Shown here in pieces: positions 9,003-16,949 of a stretch of DNA of 64,000 nt (its first letter is position 1; each line of letters opens with the position of its first letter). The notes below the pieces were generated by a model, which was not told where the DNA came from, did no database searches, and saw nothing but the letters and a program-made list of their open reading frames with translations. This DNA is from Enterovibrio gelatinilyticus. Lineage in GTDB: Bacteria > Pseudomonadota > Gammaproteobacteria > Enterobacterales > Vibrionaceae. The translations under genes and the position numbers were made by a program. Where the stretch lies: the NCBI RefSeq assembly GCF_028683095.1, contig NZ_JAJUBC010000027.1:18091-82090 (forward strand), in the 5' to 3' direction.

Positions 9003-10481
9003 ATGAAAGTAACAAGACGAAATTTTGTTCGAGGAATTGGCGCAACGGGTTTAGCTACTATGGTTCCCAGCATTAGCTTCAATGTGAATGCATCAACCAA
9101 TGGCGATGAAAGCAATGGTGATTACAAAGCTCTAATTTGTGTTTTTTTGAAGGGTGGGAATGATTTTTTCCATCAAGTTGTGCCCAATGTTATTGAAGGC
9201 GACAACAATGTTTATAGCAAATATACTCAGAGAAGGAGCGCTTTTCTTCCCACCTCAGAAAGTACGAATGAACCAACGATAGAAGGTCAATACTGGGATG
9301 CTCAGCTTAAAGATGAAAACGGAAAATCCATCTTTATTCATAATGATATGAGTGAATTATCAACACTTTTCCAAACTGGAAACGCAAATGTCGTGCTTAA
9401 TGTCGGCACTTTACTTCAAGACACTAACAATCAAAATCTGAGTACTGCGAAGCTACCTAGCAACTTGTTTGCACATAATAAACAGCAAGAAGCGTGGCAG
9501 AGAAGTTTCCTTAATAGTGACGGAGATGAAAGTAAAAACGGTTGGCTCGGTAGAGCAATTGATGAAATTCAGGACGATATAGACGGTGCAATTTCCAATA
9601 ACTTCTATGGCGGTCCGCATGAGCTAATGGATTCTGAAAAAACTGAAGCGGTATACTTGAGTAAAAGTGGCTTCGACCCACTTCGCTTATCATTTGGAAG
9701 AATGGGGACGTATTACCAAAATATTTTTGGTATCAATTACCTTCACAGTCCGTCGGCGAGTTCCGTTTCACATCCTTCACCGTTAACAGCTGCTTATGCG
9801 AATGCGATGAAGAGTGCCCATTTTTACTCTGATAAATTGAGATCTATTTTTTCATCGAGTGACGTGCAGCCTGATGAATCCATTTCCTATAAATCAGGGA
9901 ACACAGAATCTAACTTTGCTCTTCAGCTAAGAGCGGTAAGGCAAATGATTCAAGCTAGGAAATGTCTTGGGGGGACAAACGGAACCCGCCAGGTGTTTTT
10001 CGTTGAATTAGGCGGTTTTGATACTCATGCAGAACAAGAGCTAAGACAAAGTGATCTGATGAAAGAGTTTTCAACCGTGACTAATTTGTTTTATGCGTCT
10101 TTAGGAACCATGAAAGATAGCGTCATGACAGGTACTTTGTCGGAATTTGGTCGAACTATGCATACCAATGATAGAAACGGGACAGATCATGGTTGGGGAG
10201 GAGGACAGTTTCTCTTTGGCCCCACTGTTGCACATCCAATTGAAGATGATATTGAGTCGAGAAGGTGTTTTGGCAAATACCCCGATTTCGATGAGGCAAG
10301 TGATGATGATAACGGTGAGGGTAGACTTATCCCTAAGATTTCTCATGAAGAATATGCGGGCTATATGCTGAATTGGTTAGGCCTTGAAGCTCATCAGATT
10401 CAGGAGGTATTTCCTTTACTGCGCAACGATCCGCATTTTGAAGTTATTTCCGCATCCGGCGTTGTAAACAACAATCTATAA
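9003..10481 (+). CDS. DUF1501 family protein with Tat signal
   Basis: 492 residues. A Tat-type leader is evident (MKVTRRNFVRGIGATGLATM, twin Arg at 5-6), so export as a folded protein to the periplasm is predicted. The DUF1501 domain follows: LKGGNDFFHQVVP near 50, VELGGFDTHAEQE around 340, and LSEFGRTMHTNDRNGTDHGW around 380. The fold is related to sulfatase/alkaline-phosphatase-like enzymes, but no substrate is known. A good GGAG ribosome site precedes the ATG. It lies 57 bp after the DUF1800 gene and is followed by a strong hairpin, so the two probably form a bicistronic unit acting together. Confidence 0.87.
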   Translation: MKVTRRNFVRGIGATGLATMVPSISFNVNASTNGDESNGDYKALICVFLKGGNDFFHQVVPNVIEGDNNVYSKYTQRRSAFLPTSESTNEPTIEGQYWDAQLKDENGKSIFIHNDMSELSTLFQTGNANVVLNVGTLLQDTNNQNLSTAKLPSNLFAHNKQQEAWQRSFLNSDGDESKNGWLGRAIDEIQDDIDGAISNNFYGGPHELMDSEKTEAVYLSKSGFDPLRLSFGRMGTYYQNIFGINYLHSPSASSVSHPSPLTAAYANAMKSAHFYSDKLRSIFSSSDVQPDESISYKSGNTESNFALQLRAVRQMIQARKCLGGTNGTRQVFFVELGGFDTHAEQELRQSDLMKEFSTVTNLFYASLGTMKDSVMTGTLSEFGRTMHTNDRNGTDHGWGGGQFLFGPTVAHPIEDDIESRRCFGKYPDFDEASDDDNGEGRLIPKISHEEYAGYMLNWLGLEAHQIQEVFPLLRNDPHFEVISASGVVNNNL

Positions 10482-10489
10482 GTAATCTT

Positions 10490-10515
10490 GGCCGGGGGTA
10501 CCCCCGGCCTTTGTG
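10490..10515 (+). terminator. palindromic terminator after the DUF1501 gene
   Basis: GGCCGGGGGTACCCCCGGCC (10490-10509) is a perfect palindrome followed by TTTGTGTT. It lies 8 bp after the DUF1501 stop. The T-run is short and interrupted, so efficiency is uncertain. Confidence 0.65.
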
Positions 10516-10599
10516 TTCTAGAGTGTGTAGCGACTACTCGAACGACTTCATTCCTTATCGATATCTCAACTTATAATCTTTCAAGACAAGCGCTAATTT

Positions 10600-10855
10600 T
10601 TATGGAGTGGTCTATTCTGCGGGTATCCTGCCAACTGGGGTTCAAGTCAGTATCGAACAAGAACAGGTATTTATTCGGAACAGGAAACGAATGATTTCCC
10701 CTCCCTGAAAACATCGCTCACTTTGCCAAATCAGGAGTCATTTTGTATTAAAGAACAGACTCTGCTGAACATTCAGTGGTGTGTTAGCACCTAGAGGTAA
10801 CTTCGGTAAACTCAAGCAAGGTAAATTCCCTGTTCGATAGTTGTATAATTCGTGT
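10600..10855 (+). pseudogene. decayed internal fragment of a second dnaE2
   Basis: This stretch aligns with the intact dnaE2 at about 4400-4660. Exact shared words are TTTGCCAAATCA (10722-10733 versus 4519-4530) and ATTCAGTGGTGTGTTA (10771-10786 versus 4568-4583), 49 bp apart in both copies. Upstream, GILPTGV...SIEQEQ (from about 10620) matches GIRPDIRAIIEKEL of DnaE2 with a small insertion. Stops and frameshifts interrupt the frame. Weaker similarity may reach back to about 10555. It corresponds roughly to DnaE2 residues 295-380, just before the catalytic PDIDVDFE. Confidence 0.8.
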
Positions 10856-11045
10856 TATCTAAAAATTTATTGCTTTCACACTGCTTTTCCCTTTCTTAAC
10901 ACTCTTTTCTTCTACTAAAAGCTCAGCCGCAAGCCCAGCGATATGATCAGTATCTCAATAATCTATCCAAAACTGCCGCCAGAAAGATCGAAATCACACA
11001 TATGACGGAAGCTTAATGCAAAGCCAATCTAGAGGAATATCATCC

Positions 11046-11063
11046 CATCGAAACGTTTCGATG
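11046..11063 (+). promoter_or_regulatory. RbsR-type operator of the ribose cluster
   Basis: CATCGAAACGTTTCGATG is a perfect 18-bp palindrome with the central CpG and GAAACGTTTC core typical of LacI-family operators, very close to the known enterobacterial RbsR site. It sits about 85 bp before rbsD, in the position expected for repression by the rbsR product encoded at the end of the cluster. Confidence 0.82.
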
Positions 11064-11148
11064 AGCTTTGTTCGATGAACAAAACAGCACGATTTGTCGC
11101 TCATCTTCTATTCAATGTTGCAAGACGTGTAACCGAAAGGTCGATGTA

Positions 11149-11568
11149 ATGAAAAAAACAACTCTAATAAATTCTGATATTTCTTATTTGCTAGCGACGC
11201 TGGGCCATACCGATGAGATCACTATTTGTGACGCGGGTTTGCCTATTCCCGATGCTGTTTCTCGTATCGACTTAGCGCTTACGCATGGCGTACCGAGTTT
11301 CATTGATACCGTTCGAGTAATCCTCACAGAGTCTCAAATCGAAGGGGTTGTGATGGCGGAAGAGTTTGCGACAGTGAGCCCTGAGCTATACCAAGCGCTC
11401 ATGACTGAGCTAGAAGCAGAACAAGCGCGTTGCAACAAAACATTCAATATCCAATATGTCACTCACGAGCAATTCAAGTGCCGCACGCACGATAGCAAAG
11501 CGGTGATTCGCACGGGTGAATGTACGCCTTATGCCAACGTGATTTTTCAAGCTGGCGTTGTTTTCTAA
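11149..11568 (+). CDS. rbsD: RbsD, D-ribose pyranase
   Basis: 139 residues, exactly the family length, when started at the ATG at 11149 (MKKTTLINSDISYLL) with an AAGG ribosome site. The upstream in-frame extension has no family match. The catalytic His20 (LGHTDE), CDAGLPIP, ALTHGVPSF and C-terminal AVIRTGECTPYANVI are all conserved. RbsD converts beta-pyranose ribose to the furanose form, the ribokinase substrate, in the cytoplasm. It is the first gene of a cluster with a transporter, an epimerase-like protein, ribokinase and a LacI-type repressor, downstream of a perfect RbsR-like operator. Confidence 0.95.
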   Translation: MKKTTLINSDISYLLATLGHTDEITICDAGLPIPDAVSRIDLALTHGVPSFIDTVRVILTESQIEGVVMAEEFATVSPELYQALMTELEAEQARCNKTFNIQYVTHEQFKCRTHDSKAVIRTGECTPYANVIFQAGVVF

Positions 11569-11654
11569 AGATTCCAAAAAACAAAATTTAAACGACAACC
11601 TGTTGCCGAAGGTGGCGAGTCACTGAATGTAACGGGAAGAATGGAAGGTACATA

Positions 11655-12977
11655 ATGTTTATTCGAAATAATACCGTGCAACATGCCGACGGATTCCTGA
11701 ACAAAACGCCAATATTCCAATTTTTACTGCTGTCTTCTGTGTTTGCATTGTGGTCTGCGGCAGCGGCGCTGAACGATGTCTTAATCACACAGTTTAAATC
11801 GATTTTTGATTTGTCTAACTTTGCATCGGCATTGGTGCAATCGGCTTTCTACGGTGCTTACTTCCTAGTGGCTATCCCTGCCTCTATGGTTGTGAAGAAA
11901 ACTTCGTATAAGCTGGCAATACTGCTGGGCTTAGCACTGTATATTTTTGGCTGCATGATGTTCTTCCCTGCGTCCCACGCGGGCACTTACACCATGTTCT
12001 TGGCCGCAATTTTCTGTATCGCGATTGGTTTGTCGTTCCTTGAAACCTCGTGCAATACCTATTCTGCGATGATTGGTGAGCCAGAGCGTGCCACGCTTCG
12101 TCTGAATGTTTCTCACACCATCAATGCGATGGGTTACATCATCGGTCTATTGCTTGGTAAGCACCTTATCTTCCAAGAAGGTGTCGACGTTGGCCACATG
12201 ATGGCAACGCTATCAGGCCCAGAGCTAGAAGTGTTTAAAGAACAAGTGCTGCAACAGACACTAGAGCCTTACAAGTGGTTGGTGGGTGTGATCGCGACGG
12301 TGGCAATCCTTATTGCGGTAACGGAATACCCGAACTGTAAAGCGGTGTCACACAAGAAAGATGACCAGCCATCATTTGGTGAAACCTTGGCATACCTTGC
12401 TGGCAATGCACGTTTCTTCAAAGGTATCGTGACGCAGTTTGCTTACGTGGGTATGCAAGTGGCGGTGTGGTCATTCACCATTCGCCTCGCGCTTGAAATG
12501 GATTCAACCATGGTTGAGCACGATGCAGCCAACTACCTGCTTTATGCATTTATTATGTACTTCTTAGGTAAGTTGCTAGCGAACTACTTATTCACTAAGA
12601 CCTCGCAAGAAAATGTCTTGATGGGCTACTCAGCGGTTGGTGTTTTCTGCTTAATCTACGTCACGTTTGTGCCTAACTTCAGCGCGGTATGGGTTGCTGT
12701 GGGTACATCAGCACTATTCGCACCATGCTGGGCAACTATCTTCGCGTCGACGCTGCAATCGGTTGATACACGCTACACAGAAACTGCGGGCGGTTTTGTG
12801 GTGATGTCCATCATCGGTGGCGCAGCGATTCCTGTCGTACAAGGCTTGATGGCGGATCACATGGGCATGCAAACCTCATTCATCGTCAACGCCGTCTGTT
12901 TTGCGGGTGTGTTCTGCTACTTCTTCAGTGAGAAGAAATACAAGCAAACCTTTTCTTACACGGCAGCGACAGCATAA
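11655..12977 (+). CDS. FucP-type sugar:H+ symporter, probably for ribose
   Basis: 440 residues with about 12 membrane helices. Similarity to the FucP branch of the major facilitator superfamily (FHS family) is seen in FALWSAAAALNDVL near residue 35, QSAFYGAYFLVAIPA near 75, and LETSCNTYSAMIGEPERA near 130. Ribose uptake in many bacteria uses the RbsABC transporter; none is present here, so this symporter is the likely importer of the cluster. Substrate is inferred from context (rbsD before, rbsK after) and fucose or another sugar cannot be excluded. An AGGT-type ribosome site lies at 11645. A hairpin follows the stop. Confidence 0.85.
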   Translation: MFIRNNTVQHADGFLNKTPIFQFLLLSSVFALWSAAAALNDVLITQFKSIFDLSNFASALVQSAFYGAYFLVAIPASMVVKKTSYKLAILLGLALYIFGCMMFFPASHAGTYTMFLAAIFCIAIGLSFLETSCNTYSAMIGEPERATLRLNVSHTINAMGYIIGLLLGKHLIFQEGVDVGHMMATLSGPELEVFKEQVLQQTLEPYKWLVGVIATVAILIAVTEYPNCKAVSHKKDDQPSFGETLAYLAGNARFFKGIVTQFAYVGMQVAVWSFTIRLALEMDSTMVEHDAANYLLYAFIMYFLGKLLANYLFTKTSQENVLMGYSAVGVFCLIYVTFVPNFSAVWVAVGTSALFAPCWATIFASTLQSVDTRYTETAGGFVVMSIIGGAAIPVVQGLMADHMGMQTSFIVNAVCFAGVFCYFFSEKKYKQTFSYTAATA

Positions 12978-12985
12978 TTGAATAG

Positions 12986-13016
12986 AGTGGTCACTCTACG
13001 AGGGTGACCACTTTTT
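12986..13016 (+). terminator. intercistronic hairpin with T-run
   Basis: AGTGGTCAC (12986-12994) pairs with GTGACCACT (13004-13012), followed by TTTTT that runs directly into the GAGG ribosome site of the next gene. It looks like a partial terminator or mRNA-end stabiliser that would lower expression of the epimerase-like gene relative to the transporter. Confidence 0.55.
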
Positions 13017-13025
13017 GAGGTGACT

Positions 13026-14030
13026 ATGTTTACTATTCCACTTTACAAAGAGCAGTTCCGCAAAGAGAAAGTGCTGATTGCACAATCAGATTCCTTTGAA
13101 ATCTACTCCTTCATTTACAACTCCGGCATCCACGCCGTAGAGATCAAAAACGCAAAAGGCCACCTCGTTATCTTGCCATTTATGGGACAAATGATTTGGG
13201 ACGCTGAGTTTCTTGGTACCGATTTGTGCATGAAAAACATGTTTTCAGAGCCGAAGCCGGCGAAAACGATTGTTGAGACGTACGGATGTTTTGCGTTCCA
13301 CGCAGGTATGATTCGCATGGGGTGTCCAACACCTCAAGATGACCATATGCTGCATGGCGAGATGCCTTGCGCAGCGATGGACAGTGCTTGGCTCGAAATC
13401 AGTGATACTGCGGTCACAATGAAAGGCAGCTATGAGTATGTGATGGGCTTTGGCGACCATTACTTGGCGCAACCGTCAGTTTGCTTAGCAAAAGATGCCA
13501 GCATGTTTGATATTCAAATGAAGGTGAAGAACCTCGCGACCGTGCCAATGCCACTGCAGTACATGTGCCATATCAACGCCGCTTACATTCCCGATGCGGT
13601 GATGACACAAAATATCCCTGACCACGCCTTTAAGCTACGCGAAACGATTCCTGCTCATGTTCAGCCAAACGAACAATGGCTCGCGTATAATGAGACATTA
13701 AATACCACAGCCCCTATTCAAACCCTGAACACGCCGGACATGTACGACCCAGAAATTGTTTACTGTATCGATGGTATTTCACAATACGCAAAACGCGCGG
13801 TATTCAACATGACCATTGGTGACAAACAAATGGTGACGGAGTTTAGTACCGATGAATTCAATAGTGCGACACGCTGGATTTTGTGCAGTGGTGATCAGCA
13901 GGTCGCGGCGTATGCTCTGCCTGCTACGTGTCGCCCTGAAGGTTTTTTAACCGCCAAAGAAAAAGGCACGTTAATTTACTTACAGGCGAATGAAGAGCGC
14001 AGCTTTACGGTGCGCACGGGCATTCGTTAA
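13026..14030 (+). CDS. aldose epimerase-like protein (DUF4432 family)
   Basis: 334 residues from the ATG at 13026, chosen because GAGG lies 5 bp upstream; a GTG two codons earlier is less well placed. The galactose-mutarotase-like beta-sandwich pattern is suggested by GHLVILPFMGQMIWDAEFLG (about 40-60), HAGMIRMGCPTPQDDHMLHGEMP (about 90-115) with His residues placed as in epimerases, and a C-terminal CRPEGFLTAKEKG. The best family match by eye is DUF4432, usually annotated as aldose 1-epimerase family. In the ribose cluster it probably interconverts sugar anomers alongside RbsD. The exact substrate is not known. Confidence 0.72.
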   Translation: MFTIPLYKEQFRKEKVLIAQSDSFEIYSFIYNSGIHAVEIKNAKGHLVILPFMGQMIWDAEFLGTDLCMKNMFSEPKPAKTIVETYGCFAFHAGMIRMGCPTPQDDHMLHGEMPCAAMDSAWLEISDTAVTMKGSYEYVMGFGDHYLAQPSVCLAKDASMFDIQMKVKNLATVPMPLQYMCHINAAYIPDAVMTQNIPDHAFKLRETIPAHVQPNEQWLAYNETLNTTAPIQTLNTPDMYDPEIVYCIDGISQYAKRAVFNMTIGDKQMVTEFSTDEFNSATRWILCSGDQQVAAYALPATCRPEGFLTAKEKGTLIYLQANEERSFTVRTGIR

Positions 14031-14049
14031 CGTCCCGATATTTATCTTC

Positions 14050-14098
14050 TTTGCTCTCTTCTCAGCGCACGAATAGCGCCTGTTGGGAAGAGAGCAAA
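14050..14098 (+). other. stem-loop between epimerase and rbsK
   Basis: TTTGCTCTCTTC (14050-14061) pairs perfectly with GAAGAGAGCAAA (14087-14098) around a 25-nt loop. It lacks a clear T-run, so it may be an mRNA-stabilising structure rather than a terminator. Confidence 0.5.
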
Positions 14099-14126
14099 AA
14101 AGGAAAGATAGATAGATAGAAAATGT

Positions 14127-14171
14127 CTTTGGTTTTCTAGCTGAAGCGCGTTGAAAAACCAAAGGCTTTTT
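14127..14171 (+). terminator. terminator-like hairpin upstream of rbsK
   Basis: CTTTGGTTTTC (14127-14137) pairs with GAAAAACCAAAG (14153-14164), followed by GCTTTTT. Together with the preceding stem-loop it divides the cluster into rbsD-transporter-epimerase and rbsK-rbsR parts. Confidence 0.5.
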
Positions 14172-14196
14172 AAAAGTCATCTTAATACACAAAGTT

Positions 14197-14212
14197 CGAA
14201 AAACGTTCCTCG
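14197..14212 (+). promoter_or_regulatory. possible second LacI-family operator before rbsK
   Basis: CGAAAAACGTTCCTCG has a symmetric AACGTT core and symmetric outer CGA/TCG but two mismatched positions. It lies 19 bp before the rbsK start and may be a weaker RbsR site. This is a pattern call only. Confidence 0.3.
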
Positions 14213-14230
14213 AGAACCAAGGATTACCCA

Positions 14231-15151
14231 ATGAACAAGTTAGTTGTGCTAGGCAGTGTAAACGCAGATCACGTTCTTCAAGTCCCTTCTTTTCCTCGTC
14301 CTGGTGAGACTTTACATGGTCGCAACTACCAAGTTATTCCGGGCGGAAAAGGCGCAAACCAAGCCGTGGCAGCCGCACGTTTGAATGCTGACATCGGCTT
14401 TATTGCATGCGTGGGCGATGACGCATTTGGGATCAACATCCGTGAAAGTTTCCGCTTAGACGGCATTAATATCAGCGGGATAAAGATGCAGCCAAATTGC
14501 CCAACGGGTATTGCCATGATCCAAGTGTCAGACAGCGGTGAGAACAGTATCTGCTTGTCAGCAGAAGCAAATGATTACCTCACTGCGGATGCCATCAGTG
14601 ATGATTTGGCGACGATTGCTAACGCGCAATACTTACTCATGCAATTGGAAACGCCGTTAGAAGGCATTGAGCGAGCCGCTCAGGTCGCCAAAGACAATCA
14701 GACGCAAGTCATTCTGAACCCTGCACCAGCACGCGCGCTACCTGATGCGTTATTGCAAAATGTGGATGTTATTACCCCAAACGAAACCGAAGCGGAGGTC
14801 TTAACCGGCATCACGGTTCAGTGCGATGAATCCGCGCAGCAAGCGGCGAACATTTTGCACCAAAAAGGCATTACGACAGTGATGATCACGCTTGGAGCAA
14901 AAGGGGTTTGGTTGAGCCAAAATGGTGTGGGTCACTTGATCGCAGGATTTAAAGTAGAAGCGACAGATACAACGGCAGCCGGCGATACCTTTAATGGAGC
15001 ATTCGTCACTGGTTTGCTCGAAGAAATGCCTATAGAATCAGCCGTTAAATTTGCTCATGCCTCCGCCGCGATCAGTGTCACTCGCTTTGGCGCGCAAACG
15101 TCCATTCCTCATCGTGAAGAAGTTGAGGCGTTTCTTACTAAGCAGTATTGA
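14231..15151 (+). CDS. rbsK: ribokinase
   Basis: 306 residues, a full-length PfkB-family sugar kinase. Seen are the N-terminal VLGSVNADHVLQVPSFPRPGE, the first PfkB signature GGKGANQAVAAARL (about 36-50), NPAPA near 160, TPNETEAEVLTG near 180 and the catalytic DTTAAGDTFNGAF (about 245-258) with the general-base Asp in AAGD. It phosphorylates ribofuranose to ribose 5-phosphate for entry into the pentose phosphate pathway. It is separated from the epimerase gene by 200 bp with hairpins and is followed after 12 bp by rbsR. Confidence 0.95.
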   Translation: MNKLVVLGSVNADHVLQVPSFPRPGETLHGRNYQVIPGGKGANQAVAAARLNADIGFIACVGDDAFGINIRESFRLDGINISGIKMQPNCPTGIAMIQVSDSGENSICLSAEANDYLTADAISDDLATIANAQYLLMQLETPLEGIERAAQVAKDNQTQVILNPAPARALPDALLQNVDVITPNETEAEVLTGITVQCDESAQQAANILHQKGITTVMITLGAKGVWLSQNGVGHLIAGFKVEATDTTAAGDTFNGAFVTGLLEEMPIESAVKFAHASAAISVTRFGAQTSIPHREEVEAFLTKQY

Positions 15152-15163
15152 GGATTAGATAAT

Positions 15164-16168
15164 ATGGCGACAATGAAAGACATCGCGAAACTGGCCTGTG
15201 TATCTACCTCAACGGTCAGCCATGTTATCAACCAATCTCGTTACGTAAGCGAAGACATTGCAGAGCGGGTAAACCAAGCCGCTCTGCAGCTCAACTATTC
15301 GCCATCTGCATTAGCACGAAGCCTAAAAACCAATCGAACCAAAACATTGGGGATGTTGGTGACCACGTCTTCAAATCCTTTTTTTGGCGAAGTGGTAAAA
15401 GGGGTAGAACGCAGTTGCTACCAAAAAGGGTACAACCTCATCTTGTGTAATACAGAAGGCGATCAACAGCGAATGAAAGAATCCATAACCACGCTATTAC
15501 AAAAGCGTGTAGATGGCATGATTCTGATGTGCTCTTCGCTAGAAGGCGAAAACATCGACGTTTTCGATCGCTACCCTGATGTTCCCGTGGTCGTCATGGA
15601 CTGGGGCCCTATGCTGTTTGCCAGCGACAAAATCCAAGATAACTCGCTTCATGGTGGTTACTTAGCAACGAAGCACTTAATTGAATGCGGCCACCAAAAC
15701 ATTGGCTGTATTACCGGGCCATTGAATCGCTACCAAGCCCATATGCGTTACGAAGGCTACAAGCGGGCACTCAATGAGGAAGGTCTCGCGTTTCATGCGA
15801 ATTGGATCATTGAGTCCAATTTCGAATGTGATGGTGGCTATGATGCATTTCATCGCATTTATCAGAAAGGACCATTGCCGAGTGCCATTTTTGTTTGTAA
15901 CGACATGATGGCGATGGGCGTTATCAATGCAGCCAATGAAAAAGGGATTGCGATACCGAAAGACCTCTCGATCATTGGTTACGATGATATTCAAATTTCC
16001 AAGTACATGACGCCTTCACTCACCACTATTCATCAGCCTAAACATCGTTTGGGTCAAACAGCCGTGGAGACACTGCTTGCCAATCTCGAAAAAAATAGCG
16101 ATGAGGCGAAGGTGATTCAGCTCGAGCCAACGCTGGTGAAGCGTTGCAGTGTCGCAATTCGACCATAG
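15164..16168 (+). CDS. rbsR: LacI-family ribose repressor RbsR
   Basis: 334 residues. The N-terminal helix-turn-helix MATMKDIAKLACVSTSTVSH and hinge SPSALARSLKTNRT are typical LacI/PurR family, followed by a periplasmic-binding-protein-like effector domain (NPFFGEVVKGVERSCYQKGY, and AIFVCNDMMAMGVINAANE). The C-terminal LEPTLVKRCSVAIRP matches RbsR-type proteins. It lies just after rbsK (AGGA ribosome site) and most likely binds the palindrome upstream of rbsD, releasing it with ribose. It is followed by the decayed 3' end of a second dnaE2. Confidence 0.9.
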   Translation: MATMKDIAKLACVSTSTVSHVINQSRYVSEDIAERVNQAALQLNYSPSALARSLKTNRTKTLGMLVTTSSNPFFGEVVKGVERSCYQKGYNLILCNTEGDQQRMKESITTLLQKRVDGMILMCSSLEGENIDVFDRYPDVPVVVMDWGPMLFASDKIQDNSLHGGYLATKHLIECGHQNIGCITGPLNRYQAHMRYEGYKRALNEEGLAFHANWIIESNFECDGGYDAFHRIYQKGPLPSAIFVCNDMMAMGVINAANEKGIAIPKDLSIIGYDDIQISKYMTPSLTTIHQPKHRLGQTAVETLLANLEKNSDEAKVIQLEPTLVKRCSVAIRP

Positions 16169-16204
16169 CGGGTTACGTCTATTTGCCCACTACATCTACT
16201 TATT

Positions 16205-16290
16205 CGTCACCGCAATGTTAATCACGCTGAATAACATCAACGCTCGATCAGCTACTCATTCAAGCAAGTGACTGTGGCGAGGACGATAAG
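16205..16290 (+). pseudogene. decayed 3' end of a second dnaE2
   Basis: GATCAGCTACTCAT at 16246-16259 is identical to 6604-6617 near the end of the intact dnaE2. The reading frame gives STLDQLLIQASD against SALDQLLIQARDFH of DnaE2. The preceding bases align with 6565-6603 with a few gaps. The original stop is not preserved. It is on the same strand as the left fragment, and the ribose genes stand in place of the missing middle. Confidence 0.75.
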
Positions 16291-16949
16291 GTGACATGTA
16301 ACTATCTTTAAAATCATTAGCTTAGAAATCAGTAGGAACCATATTCTGACATTTTTGGTCACCATAAGATGACATTTTCCAAGATACACGAAATTTTTTG
16401 AAAATCAGATGTAAGTAATTTTCTTTCACTTTCCATCTGAATTTCTAGCTCAAAATTGGACAAAAACAGGTTAGGTTTGATTATCTAAGCAATGTGGTTC
16501 GGATAAGCTGAATTTGGTCGAAGAGAGGCTCAATGGTGACTACCGAGTTGATGGCTATTCACAGCCCTACGACACGAACATGTTAGATGAAGCCAAGGCC
16601 AACTATCAACGACGTTCTATTATCCACTCCCTTCAAGGTACATTTTGGATTTTGTCCCGTAACAGAGAGTTACCCGAACTTTCGGTTAAGTGGCAAAACA
16701 CTAACATGCCTTAATGATAATATGGCTCTCTTAAAGCACTTATTCTGGTTTATTGACACACATGACAATAGATAAGTTAGCCATAAACCAGTGGAAGTGA
16801 GTTGTCTTTTAATTTCTATTCATTTAAACCCAATTAGATGAAATTGGTTCAACGATATCCGAGTTAGTACTTACTTCTAACAACGATATCCTAATGGATA
16901 ATGAATTAAAAATATCCCAGTAATAGGTCACGGAAGAGTAAATATAAAA
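16291..16949 (+). other. gene-poor region before the DUF285 gene
   Basis: AT-rich. A 66-codon frame at about 16514-16714 (VEERLNGDYRVDGYSQP...) starts at TTG, lacks a ribosome site and has no recognised relative; it may be a remnant. No promoter or terminator could be supported with confidence. Confidence 0.4.

Noticed and set aside
10488..10694. 68-codon plus-strand frame after the DUF1501 gene
   Set aside because: It begins inside the terminator palindrome, has no ribosome site, and overlaps the region aligning with decayed dnaE2 in another frame.
16514..16775. Two overlapping short plus-strand frames before the DUF285 gene
   Set aside because: TTG/ATG starts without ribosome sites and no family resemblance; at best remnants, mentioned only within the intergenic entry.
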